The notes under the pieces are model-generated. The model made no database searches, had not been told where the DNA came from, and saw only the letters and a list, made by a program, of their open reading frames with translations. From Jejuia rubra (GTDB lineage: Bacteria; Bacteroidota; Bacteroidia; Flavobacteriales; Flavobacteriaceae), in assembly GCF_042684665.1 (NCBI RefSeq), contig NZ_JBHULY010000014.1, positions 62,001 through 126,000 of the forward strand: DNA of 64,000 nt, given 5' to 3'. Shown here in pieces: positions 1-6,496 of the stretch. The position numbers and the translations under genes are program-made. Each line of letters begins with the position of its first letter. Position 1 is the first letter of the stretch.

Positions 1-344
1 TTATCCATCAATTTAAAAAACCGTTTTGGTTGTTAAATACGGCGCGAGGCAAAAGTGTGGTGACTGCCGATTTGGTCTCAGCCTTAAAATCAGGTAAAAT
101 TTTGGGTGCAGGCCTCGATGTTTTAGAATATGAAAAAAAATCTTTTGAAAATCTCTTCCAAAAAGATGTCACATCCAGCCCAGTCGAGATAAATAGTAGG
201 GATGAAGAAATGCCAATTGCATTTCGATATTTGATTAAAGCCGAAAATGTGATATTGTCCCCCCATGTAGCGGGCTGGACAGTGGAGAGCAAAGAAAAAT
301 TAGCCCAAACCATTGTGGATAAAATTAAAGCGAAGTTTTGCTAA
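1..344 (+). CDS. D-2-hydroxyacid dehydrogenase, C-terminal part (5' truncated by window edge)
   Basis: The frame is open from the first bases (codons begin at base 3), so the start lies outside the window. The visible 113 or so residues are the end of a Rossmann-fold NAD-dependent D-2-hydroxyacid dehydrogenase. LLNTARG and GAGLDVLEYE match the end of the cofactor domain, and SPHVAGWT carries the catalytic histidine of this family. The C-terminal catalytic lobe follows, with a normal ending. D-3-phosphoglycerate dehydrogenase and other 2-hydroxyacid reductases share these motifs, so the substrate cannot be assigned from this part. A LuxR-type gene starts 10 bases downstream and could be co-transcribed. 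Confidence 0.85.
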   Translation, partial: IHQFKKPFWLLNTARGKSVVTADLVSALKSGKILGAGLDVLEYEKKSFENLFQKDVTSSPVEINSRDEEMPIAFRYLIKAENVILSPHVAGWTVESKEKLAQTIVDKIKAKFC

Positions 345-353
345 ATTTAATCC

Positions 354-764
354 ATGAAAAAAACCATTCTCGTTTTTTCAGGGTTGATTCTCGCTTTGGT
401 GCTTTTATTTCAATTGAGCACCTATTCCATTCATTCGGGAAATCTAAAAACGGAGTTTGCTGTTGCCATTATTGCGATCGTTTTTTTGATGGTTGGCATT
501 TACATCAATAAAAAAAGCCTTTATAAACCGCCAACCAATTCTGGGGAAATAAACCATCAAAAAATAAAGGAACTTGAAATCACTACTCGTGAATACGAAG
601 TGCTTCAAGCTATTTCAGAAGGATTGTCCAATAAGGAAATTGCGGATAAACTTTTTCTATCGGAGAGTACGATTAAGACCCATGTGTCCAATTTACTTGT
701 AAAGCTGAATGCAAAACGTCGTACGCAGGCCTTACAGATTGCAAAAACCTTGCAAATAATATAG
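354..764 (+). CDS. Membrane-anchored LuxR-type HTH regulator
   Basis: A 136-residue protein with two predicted N-terminal membrane helices (about residues 5-22 and 34-52), a short linker, and a LuxR/GerE DNA-binding domain from about residue 75 to the end. The core ISEGLSNKEIADKL followed by SESTIKTHVSNLL is the classic recognition-helix pattern of the family. There is no receiver domain. The helices therefore either hold the regulator at the membrane or sense something there. The start is an ATG 10 bases after the preceding stop. Target genes are unknown. The family call is secure; the role is not. Confidence 0.88.
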   Translation: MKKTILVFSGLILALVLLFQLSTYSIHSGNLKTEFAVAIIAIVFLMVGIYINKKSLYKPPTNSGEINHQKIKELEITTREYEVLQAISEGLSNKEIADKLFLSESTIKTHVSNLLVKLNAKRRTQALQIAKTLQII

Positions 765-777
765 AAAACCTCGATTA

Positions 778-822
778 GTCATTCTGAATTTATTTCAGAA
801 TCTGAAACAAGTTCAGATTGAC
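778..822. repeat. Palindromic intergenic repeat, GTCATTCTGAA type
   Basis: The arms GTCATTCTGAA (778-788) and TTCAGATTGAC (812-822) are near-inverted copies. Two smaller dyads (CTGAA/TTTCAG and TTCAGA/TCTGAA) lie between them. From memory, intergenic sequences beginning GTCATTCTGAA and ending in a matching inverted arm recur in flavobacterial genomes. That family assignment is recall, not a search. It sits just after the LuxR-type gene and could also act as an RNA hairpin. Confidence 0.6.
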
Positions 823-951
823 AATAACATCGAATGCCTAAATTTTCATATTTTTAAACAAAGTATTCGCATTTTGGTACTTTAGTATGACTCCCCATTT
901 CTGCTTCATGCATAGCTTTGTTTCAAATTGATTCATAAAAATTTTAACCAT

Positions 952-1323
952 ATGAAATTAGGAGCATTTTCCATCAGTTTAAGTGTGAAAGACATTCATA
1001 AATCAAAAGCGTTTTATGAAAGTTTGGGTTTTAGTGTTTTTGCAGGCAACATCAAGCAGAACTATCTCATTATGAAAAATGACAAAGCCTTAGTGGGTTT
1101 ATTCCAAGGGATGTTTGAACAAAATATCCTTACGTTTAATCCGGGTTGGGACGAAAATGCCCAGACCTTGAAGGATTATGACGATGTCAGAACGATTCAA
1201 AAACATTTAAAATCAGAGGGGATTCCATTAGAAAGGGAGGCGGATGAAGATACCTCAGGCCCAGCAAGTTTGGTCCTCACCGACCCGGATGGCAATACTA
1301 TTTTAATTGACCAGCATATCTAA
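952..1323 (+). CDS. VOC-family (glyoxalase/bleomycin-resistance fold) protein
   Basis: A 123-residue single-domain VOC protein. The N-terminal FSISLSVKDIHKSKAFYESL is the typical first beta-alpha unit, and LTDPDGNTILID near the C-terminus is the typical closing strand with the conserved DPDGN turn. The ATG at 952 is preferred over an upstream in-frame TTG at 928, because the VOC fold begins at once after it. VOC proteins include lyases, dioxygenases and drug-binding proteins, and nothing here fixes the activity. DUF4199 and DUF1801 genes follow in the same direction with short gaps, which suggests one transcript. Confidence 0.87.
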   Translation: MKLGAFSISLSVKDIHKSKAFYESLGFSVFAGNIKQNYLIMKNDKALVGLFQGMFEQNILTFNPGWDENAQTLKDYDDVRTIQKHLKSEGIPLEREADEDTSGPASLVLTDPDGNTILIDQHI

Positions 1324-1346
1324 ACATCATTAATCAAAAATCGAAC

Positions 1347-1853
1347 ATGAAACAAACAGTCATTAAATATGGTCTTTATGGACTTTTAACAGGAGTACTT
1401 TGTTTTCTTTTGGCACTTACTTTTGGGGATGGTCTAAGCTATTCCACACAGGAAATTTTGGGGTATGCCACCATGGTAGTATCTCTGTCGTTTATTTTTT
1501 TCGGCATAAAACATTTTCGCGACAAGGTAAATGGAGGAGTGGTTTCCTTGGGAAAAGCTATCATTATTGGCCTTTTGATTTCCGTTTTGGTGGGTATTGG
1601 CGTAGGATTGGCCGATTATATTTATACAACGATAATTAATCCCGATTTTGCGAATGAATATCTGGAAACTACTTTAAAAACTATGGAAGCCACCCTGCCA
1701 CAAGAAGAATTTCAAGCGAAAAAAAACGAATTGACACAACAAATGAAGGATTACGGTGGTTCGGGTTTCATGGCATTTTTAATGTTTTTCACGGTGGTAC
1801 TCATTGGATTTGTTATATCTTTAGTTTCAGGTTTAATCCTTCAACGTAAATAA
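1347..1853 (+). CDS. DUF4199 domain membrane protein
   Basis: A 168-residue integral membrane protein with about four helices (roughly 8-28, 38-54, 68-92 and 142-164). A soluble stretch at about 100-138, rich in Glu, Gln and Lys, lies before the last helix. This layout matches DUF4199, a family largely confined to Bacteroidota and of unknown function. It starts 23 bases after the VOC gene and ends 2 bases before the DUF1801 gene, so the three probably form an operon. Confidence 0.82.
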   Translation: MKQTVIKYGLYGLLTGVLCFLLALTFGDGLSYSTQEILGYATMVVSLSFIFFGIKHFRDKVNGGVVSLGKAIIIGLLISVLVGIGVGLADYIYTTIINPDFANEYLETTLKTMEATLPQEEFQAKKNELTQQMKDYGGSGFMAFLMFFTVVLIGFVISLVSGLILQRK

Positions 1854-1855
1854 TT

Positions 1856-2314
1856 ATGCATTACGACGCCAGTTCCCCGGAAGATTACATCGGACAAATA
1901 CCAAAAGAGCGGCAAGACACCCTTAAAAAACTAAGACAAGTAATTAATAACAACCTTCCTGATGGATTTGAGGAGGGTATGATTTATAAGATGATTGGTT
2001 ACTATGTACCTCATTCGGTATACGCCGAGGGATACCATTGCGACCCAAAAACCCCGTTACCGTTTATGAGTTTTGCGTCACAGAAAAATTCGGTAAACCT
2101 GTATCACAGCGGGATTTATGCCAAAAAGGAATTGTATGATTGGTTTGTTGGTGAATTTCCGAAACATTCCAGCCGAAAACTCGATATGGGGAAAAGTTGT
2201 GTTCGTTTTAAGCATTTGGATGACATTCCTTTTGAATTGATTGGCGAACTCACTAGGAAAATGATTTGCGAGGAGTGGATTGAAATTTACGAAAGTGCTA
2301 TTAAGAAGGTCTAA
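1856..2314 (+). CDS. DUF1801 domain protein
   Basis: A 152-residue soluble protein. The segment from about residue 5 to 135 (YIGQIPKERQDTLKKLRQ, then MIGYYVPHSVYAEGYH and GKSCVRFKHLDDIP) matches the DUF1801/YdhG-like fold, which is related to iron-chaperone frataxin-like folds. No enzymatic residue can be named. The start codon lies 2 bases after the DUF4199 stop, so translation is probably coupled. The function is unknown. Confidence 0.82.
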   Translation: MHYDASSPEDYIGQIPKERQDTLKKLRQVINNNLPDGFEEGMIYKMIGYYVPHSVYAEGYHCDPKTPLPFMSFASQKNSVNLYHSGIYAKKELYDWFVGEFPKHSSRKLDMGKSCVRFKHLDDIPFELIGELTRKMICEEWIEIYESAIKKV

Positions 2315-2336
2315 AATTAATTGAAACGCGACGACC

Positions 2337-2548
2337 GCGTTAGGGATAGAAGCGACATCCTTTTTTGTGTTTCCAAATAGGCCGTCATTACGAGGAGGCA
2401 CGACGAAGTAATTTATTTGGATTAGGAGATTGCTTCACTAAATTCGCAATGACGTTTGACTTATGACCAATAAAAAAGATATAGCGGATAGCCCGACCCG
2501 AGGACGGAATTGTCTTTGACCTTTCTGAATGTGAATCGAGGGTAACGC
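2337..2548. repeat. Composite intergenic repeat with GCGTTaggg/gggtAACGC ends
   Basis: The region between the DUF1801 and second VOC genes starts GCGTTAGGGATAGAAGCGAC and ends GGGTAACGC. It carries CATCCTTTTTTG on the left and AAAAAAGATATAGCGG on the right, which can pair imperfectly as one long stem. From memory this pair of half-elements is a recurring flavobacterial intergenic repeat with a short loop. Here the loop holds a second repeat (next entry). No open reading frame of substance is present. Copy number in the genome cannot be seen from here. Confidence 0.6.
2383..2454. repeat. CGTCATTaCGAGGA...CGcAATGACG palindromic repeat, inside the previous element
   Basis: The terminal arms CGTCATTACGA (2383-2393) and TCGCAATGACG (2444-2454) are inverted copies with one mismatch. 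GAGGAGGCACGACGAAGTAAT and GAGATTGCTTC in the interior give a second, weaker pairing. The pattern is that of the common GTCATTGCGAGGA...CGCAATGAC intergenic palindromes found in Bacteroidota and other bacteria. The family match is by recall. Confidence 0.65.
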
Positions 2549-2573
2549 CCAAAAATAAATTAACAATTTTGAA

Positions 2574-2960
2574 ATGAAAAACAGAGTGACTGGAATTGGC
2601 GGATTGTTCTTTAAAACAAAGGATCCGAAGGCTACAAAAGACTGGTATAGAACCCATTTGGGCCTCAATACGGACGATTACGGGTGCACCTTTTGGTGGA
2701 AAAATAAGGAGGGCAAGGACTGCTCTACCCAATGGAGCCCATTTTCCGATAGTACCTCCTATTACGAACCGTCAAAAAAGGATTTTATGTTCAATTATCG
2801 GGTTGAAAATTTGGTGGAACTGTTGAAGATTTTAAAGGAAGAAGGCGTTACTGTTGTGGGAGAAATGGAAGAATATGAATATGGTAAATTCGGTTGGATT
2901 TTAGATAACGATGGCAACAAAATTGAGCTTTGGGAACCTATTGATGATGTTTTTAAATAA
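2574..2960 (+). CDS. VOC-family protein (second copy)
   Basis: A 128-residue VOC-fold protein. GIGGLFFKTKDPKATKDWY is the first unit, with a histidine just after it (TRTHLG-like context). GKFGWILDNDGNKIELWEP closes the fold with its conserved DGN turn and a possible metal-ligand glutamate. It is not closely similar by eye to the copies at 952 and 6497, so these are family members rather than recent duplicates. The start is the first ATG after the composite repeat. The specific function is unknown. Confidence 0.87.
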   Translation: MKNRVTGIGGLFFKTKDPKATKDWYRTHLGLNTDDYGCTFWWKNKEGKDCSTQWSPFSDSTSYYEPSKKDFMFNYRVENLVELLKILKEEGVTVVGEMEEYEYGKFGWILDNDGNKIELWEPIDDVFK

Positions 2961-2966
2961 TATTTT

Positions 2967-3731
2967 TTGGGCGTAACGGAAATTCTTCAATCCTATAATT
3001 TATCTGCTCTGCAATGGACGGCTATTGGTTTTGCCGTGTTTATTCTTGGGTTTTCAAAATCTGGAATAAAGGGCATTGGGATTATTATCGTCATTATTTT
3101 GGCCTTCGTGTTTGGTGAGAAGGCGTCCACCGGAATTTTGTTGCCGATGCTGATTTCGGCTGATATTATCGCCGTAAGCTATTATAACCGGCATACGCAG
3201 TGGCGCTTTATCAAAAAGCTGTTACCTTCTATGGTCATAGGGGTTTTAGTGGGTGTTTGGGTAGGTGATGCCATTTCTGAGGCAGTGTTTAAAAGGGTGA
3301 TGGCCATAATCATCATAGGGTCGATTGGAATTATGTTGTATTTTGAACGGCGAAAATCAGATAAGATTCCCCATAATAAATGGTTTTCGAATTCTGCGGG
3401 TTTCTTGGCGGGCTTTACAACTATGATTGGGAATTTGGCGGGACCGATTTCCAACATTTATTTCCTGGCCATGCGCTTGCCTAAAAATGAATTTATTGGT
3501 ACGGCGGCCTGGCTATTCTTTATTATCAATGTGTTTAAATTGCCTTTTCATTTTTTTGTATGGCATACAGTTTCAAAGGATACGCTCGTATTAAATATGA
3601 CTCTGATACCTGTAGTAGTGATTGGATTCTTTCTGGGGGTAGCTTTGGTGCGACAAATTTCCAATGTCAATTACCGGAAGTTTATCATTATTGTTACCGC
3701 TATTGGAGGGTTGATTATGTTGTTTCGATAG
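2967..3731 (+). CDS. TauE/SafE (TSUP) family membrane transporter
   Basis: A 254-residue protein with about eight hydrophobic helices. GFSKSGIKG near the first helix and GFTTMIGNLAGPISNIYF in the middle are the two family signatures of TSUP carriers, which move sulfite, sulfonates or related anions. The frame opens only 6 bases after the stop of the VOC gene and is in the same frame. The only start of the usual kinds is TTG at 2967; there is no ATG until deep in the protein. The two genes are therefore probably translationally coupled. The substrate is unknown. Confidence 0.85.
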   Translation: MGVTEILQSYNLSALQWTAIGFAVFILGFSKSGIKGIGIIIVIILAFVFGEKASTGILLPMLISADIIAVSYYNRHTQWRFIKKLLPSMVIGVLVGVWVGDAISEAVFKRVMAIIIIGSIGIMLYFERRKSDKIPHNKWFSNSAGFLAGFTTMIGNLAGPISNIYFLAMRLPKNEFIGTAAWLFFIINVFKLPFHFFVWHTVSKDTLVLNMTLIPVVVIGFFLGVALVRQISNVNYRKFIIIVTAIGGLIMLFR

Positions 3732-3824
3732 CAGTGCGTAACGTTTTTAAACTTTGAAACACATATAGTTAGTAGTAAATATATTTTTTAGTACTTTTAA
3801 ATTCTAATCAAAAAATTAATAATC

Positions 3825-4301
3825 ATGTCAGATGAAAAAAATTTAGGGGACGACTTAAACGATATGTTAGGCGACGCCAAAGAGGGTGCCAAAAAAGCGG
3901 CGGACAAAGCCGGAGAAATGGCAGATGACGCCAAGGAAAAGGCAAAGGAATTTGCTAGTGAAGCAAAGGAAACGGCTTCCGAATTTGCCGAAGATGCCAA
4001 GGAGGTTTTGAGTAATGGGAAAAATGTTGCGATTATTGCGCACATCACTTTAATTGGGTGGATAATTGCGTTAATAATGAATGGTAGCAATAAAACGGAA
4101 TTGGGGTCATTTTATATTCGTCAGATGTTGGGGATTGCGCTTTTGGGAATCGTAGCTAGTTTCATTCCTTTTGTAAATATTATTGCCTGGGTTTTTGTAT
4201 TAATTCTATGGGTCATTAGTTTACTAGGGTCTTTAAGTGGAGAGAAGAAAACTGTGCCATTGTTGGGAGAACATTTCCAGAAATGGTTTGCGGGATTGTA
4301 A
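3825..4301 (+). CDS. LEA-like amphipathic helix plus DUF4870-type membrane protein
   Basis: A 158-residue two-part protein. Residues 1-65 are a highly charged Ala/Lys/Glu/Asp region with repeated AKEGAKKAADKAGE- and DDAKEKAKEFASEAK-like units of about 11 residues, as in late-embryogenesis-abundant or YtxH-tail proteins. Residues 68-158 hold three hydrophobic helices in the pattern of DUF4870/Tic20-like small membrane proteins. The N-terminal part is likely an amphipathic helix facing the cytoplasm. A stress or membrane-protection role is only a guess. It has its own gap of 93 bases upstream and a terminator-like hairpin after it. Confidence 0.7.
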   Translation: MSDEKNLGDDLNDMLGDAKEGAKKAADKAGEMADDAKEKAKEFASEAKETASEFAEDAKEVLSNGKNVAIIAHITLIGWIIALIMNGSNKTELGSFYIRQMLGIALLGIVASFIPFVNIIAWVFVLILWVISLLGSLSGEKKTVPLLGEHFQKWFAGL

Positions 4302-4311
4302 AATACAATTA

Positions 4312-4345
4312 GGCCAAAGGTGGTTGCTTTTGGTCTTTATTTTTT
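4312..4345 (+). terminator. Likely terminator after the LEA/DUF4870 gene
   Basis: GGCCAAAG (4312-4319) can pair with CTTTTGGTC (4327-4335) around a short loop, and a run rich in T follows (TTTATTTTTTATTTT). It lies 11 bases after the stop codon. Confidence 0.6.
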
Positions 4346-4353
4346 ATTTTATT

Positions 4354-4371
4354 ATCGTAATATTGCAATAT
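4354..4371. promoter_or_regulatory. Upstream copy of the ArsR-type operator
   Basis: The 18-mer ATCGTAATATTGCAATAT here is repeated exactly at 4627-4644 in the arsR promoter. Its core ATATTGCAATAT is a perfect 12-bp palindrome. No -7 box is visible at the right distance downstream, so this may be a second regulator site or a relic of a duplicated promoter. The 255 bases between the two copies hold no supported gene. Confidence 0.55.
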
Positions 4372-4630
4372 CTCATTAACAATAATTTTAAAATGATTTT
4401 TGACTCCATTTTGATTTATTTATGGGTGTGATTTTAAGTCCAGTTTTAAGTGATTTTGAATTAGAATAGCCTTGTGTACTGAATTTTTGAGAACAGATGC
4501 TTTGTATAAATCTATAATTTGATATCAAGCTTTCTAGCAATATCTTGACATAGGTAATGAATCTTTAAACAGTATAATTTTCAGGACTTGGGGATGAAGG
4601 AAATTTACATAGACAAAAATTTTAATATCG

Positions 4631-4667
4631 TAATATTGCAATATTACTATAATATTGTATATCTTTG
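4631..4667 (+). promoter_or_regulatory. arsR promoter with overlapping ArsR operator
   Basis: TAATATTGCAATATTA (4631-4646) is a perfect 16-bp palindrome of the size expected for an ArsR/SmtB dimer. TATCTTTG at 4660-4667 fits the Bacteroidota -7 consensus TAnnTTTG. ATTG at 4635-4638 lies 21 bases upstream as a -33 box and is inside the palindrome. A bound repressor would therefore block the polymerase, giving autoregulation. The arsR ATG is 17 bases after the -7 box, so the leader is very short. Confidence 0.72.
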
Positions 4668-4683
4668 TCTCAAACTTAAAGCT

Positions 4684-5007
4684 ATGGGCGCATCAAAACT
4701 TGACATTTATTCCGAAGAGATCAACCAAATGGCGATGGTTGCTAAGGTGTTCGCACATCCAGCCCGAATCGCTATTTTGCAGTATATCAGCAAGCAGGAG
4801 TCCTGTATTTGCAATGATATTGTAGACGAAATTGGCTTGTCTCAACCGACTATTTCCCAGCATTTACAGGTCATTAACAAAGCTGGTTTGTTAAAAGGTA
4901 ATTTTGAAGGAAAGAGTATTTGTTATTGTATAAATATTGACCAACTACAGGAGTTTCAAAAGCAATTGAACACATTTTTTGAAAGTACAAAGTCTAATTG
5001 TTGTTGA
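4684..5007 (+). CDS. arsR: ArsR/SmtB-family metalloregulator
   Basis: A 107-residue winged-helix repressor. VAKVFAHPARIAILQYI is the family's first helices, and LSQPTISQHLQVINKAGLL is the recognition helix. Cys41 and Cys43 (SCICND) sit where arsenite-sensing ArsR proteins carry their Cys-Val-Cys metal site. Further Cys80/Cys82 and a terminal Cys106-Cys107 pair could add ligands. The ATG at 4684 is chosen because the upstream in-frame extension would run through the promoter and operator. DUF6428 and arsC-like genes follow on the same strand. Arsenite or antimonite sensing is likely but not proven. Confidence 0.9.
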   Translation: MGASKLDIYSEEINQMAMVAKVFAHPARIAILQYISKQESCICNDIVDEIGLSQPTISQHLQVINKAGLLKGNFEGKSICYCINIDQLQEFQKQLNTFFESTKSNCC

Positions 5008-5038
5008 ACCCGAAAGAACTTTTTAAAAGAATCAAATT

Positions 5039-5548
5039 ATGAAAACACAAGAGCTATTTTCAGTTTTGGAGGCTAATAAAGATAAAGCCTTACTATTTGA
5101 ATATGCCCCACAAGAATTTGTTGGAGCTAATTATCATATCACGGAAGTAAAGCACATGAAAATTGATGCCGTGGATTGTGGCGCAAGAAGTGATAGCTGG
5201 AATGAAACCATTATTCAGCTTTGGGAAAGCCCGAAAGAAAAGGACAAAACAGAATTTATGTCTGTGCTTAAAGCTTTGGGTATATTAAACAAAGTCGCTA
5301 AAATGAAGCCTTATGATTTGAATTCGGAGGTGAAGTTTGAATACAGCAACGAAACTTTTCATACAGCGCAATTATTTGTTAACGATTTCGAAATACAGGG
5401 CCATCATTTAATTTTTAAATTAGCCGTCCAAAAAACAGATTGCAAAGCAAAGACCTTATGTGGGGTTGCAGAAAAGGCGGTTGAAGTTACAGAAACCGTT
5501 AAGGAAAAAACAGAGGCATGCTGTACCCCGGATAGTGGTTGCTGTTAG
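5039..5548 (+). CDS. DUF6428 protein with cysteine-rich C-terminal tail
   Basis: A 169-residue soluble protein that I recognise as DUF6428, a family seen with arsR and arsC in Bacteroidota ars operons (recall). The body (1-130) has mixed strands and helices and one cysteine (Cys47). The last 35 residues carry Cys135, Cys141, then the pairs Cys161-Cys162 and Cys168-Cys169 in ACCTPDSGCC. Such vicinal thiols are suited to binding arsenite or another soft metal. It lies between arsR and the arsC-like gene with gaps of 31 and 24 bases. A metallochaperone or scavenger role is inference. Confidence 0.75.
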   Translation: MKTQELFSVLEANKDKALLFEYAPQEFVGANYHITEVKHMKIDAVDCGARSDSWNETIIQLWESPKEKDKTEFMSVLKALGILNKVAKMKPYDLNSEVKFEYSNETFHTAQLFVNDFEIQGHHLIFKLAVQKTDCKAKTLCGVAEKAVEVTETVKEKTEACCTPDSGCC

Positions 5549-5572
5549 CAAATTATAAAATAGAAGCATACT

Positions 5573-6184
5573 ATGGCGTTTGATAAAATTTCCAATCTTA
5601 TTGAATCCTTTGATACTGGGACTATTTCCGATGAAAGGAAGCAAGTTTTGCAACCTCTAATTGATTATCTCAATGCCAAGGTGGCTGAGAAAGCACCTAT
5701 CCGATTAAACTTTATCTGTACCCACAACTCAAGACGAAGTCATTTATCCCAGGTTTGGGCGCAAACGATGGCACACTATTTTGAAGTGAAACATGTGTCC
5801 TGTTATTCTGGAGGAACAGAGGCTACGGCGATGTTTCCCAAGGTTGGGGAGACTTTGGCCAACCAAGGTTTCAGGATCAATAAATTATCAGAAGGTGATA
5901 ATCCAGTTTATGCCATTAAGTTCTCCGAAAACGAACCGGCTATTATTGCATTTTCAAAAGAATTTGGACATAGTTTTAATCCATCTTCTGAATTTGCAGC
6001 GATCATGACTTGTTCGTCGGCGGATGAGGCTTGCCCAATGGTTTTGGGCTGTGATAAGCGCATAGCGATCACTTACGAAGACCCTAAAAAATCTGACGGT
6101 ACACCACGCCAAACGGAAATTTATTTAGAACGGAGTTTACAGATAGCAACGGAAATGAAGTTTGTGTTTTCTGGTTTAAAATAA
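5573..6184 (+). CDS. arsC: ArsC-like thioredoxin-coupled arsenate reductase / LMW phosphatase family
   Basis: A 203-residue protein of the low-molecular-weight tyrosine phosphatase fold. The P-loop CTHNSRRS (49-56) supplies the nucleophile Cys49 and Arg55. Cys147 and Cys154 are spaced C-x6-C, the spacing of the redox pair in thioredoxin-coupled ArsC of the Staphylococcus type, and Asp170-Pro171 gives the general acid. It is longer than classical ArsC (about 130 residues) by an N-terminal helical extension of about 40 residues. It is the last gene of the operon. No ACR3 or ArsB pump follows, although one is usual here in related operons. Phosphatase activity remains an alternative. Confidence 0.78.
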   Translation: MAFDKISNLIESFDTGTISDERKQVLQPLIDYLNAKVAEKAPIRLNFICTHNSRRSHLSQVWAQTMAHYFEVKHVSCYSGGTEATAMFPKVGETLANQGFRINKLSEGDNPVYAIKFSENEPAIIAFSKEFGHSFNPSSEFAAIMTCSSADEACPMVLGCDKRIAITYEDPKKSDGTPRQTEIYLERSLQIATEMKFVFSGLK

Positions 6185-6206
6185 ATTTGATTTCAGTTAT
6201 AAATTA

Positions 6207-6239
6207 AAAATGCCATAGCTGGATACTATGGCATTTTTC
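6207..6239. terminator. Bidirectional terminator between arsC-like and TfoX-C genes
   Basis: ATGCCATAG (6210-6218) and CTATGGCAT (6226-6234) form a 9-bp stem, with A-rich sequence before and T-run after, so it can stop transcription from both sides. The two flanking genes converge here. Confidence 0.8.
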
Positions 6240-6494
6240 TTATGTACGTAATTCTTTTTTGATGTTCTCAGGCAATTTCCTCCAATCTATATCTAGCAGC
6301 GCACCTTTAAGGGAATATAGGTAATAGCACTTTGGAATGGTTTTATCAGGGTAGTTCTTACCGATACCCCGATATGCTTTTTCTGGAGTGCGTTCAGCTA
6401 AATCGGTTAAGGTATAAATACCTATTTCGTTTAGTCTTTTTTCTATGGTTACACCAATGTTTTTGGAACCTTTTAAAGCTATCGTTGTTTCCAT
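6240..6494 (-). CDS. TfoX C-terminal-domain protein
   Basis: An 84-residue protein made of the helix-hairpin-helix-like TfoX C-terminal domain: LKGSKNIGVTIEKRLNEIGI, then LTDLAERTPEKAYRGI and the closing LKGALLDIDWRKLPENIKKEL. The N-terminal TfoX domain of the competence regulator Sxy is absent. Stand-alone TfoX-C proteins are common and their function is mostly unknown. It starts 2 bases after the stop of the upstream VOC gene and was probably made from the same message. Confidence 0.82.
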   Translation of the reverse strand: METTIALKGSKNIGVTIEKRLNEIGIYTLTDLAERTPEKAYRGIGKNYPDKTIPKCYYLYSLKGALLDIDWRKLPENIKKELRT

Positions 6495-6496
6495 TT

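Noticed and set aside
2574..3731. A single VOC-transporter fusion gene split by a sequencing error
   Set aside because: The VOC domain is complete before its stop and the transporter is a full-length family member, so two genes are the simpler reading.
4588..4683. Longer N-terminus for ArsR
   Set aside because: It would be translated through the promoter and operator palindrome, and the family's homology starts after the ATG at 4684.
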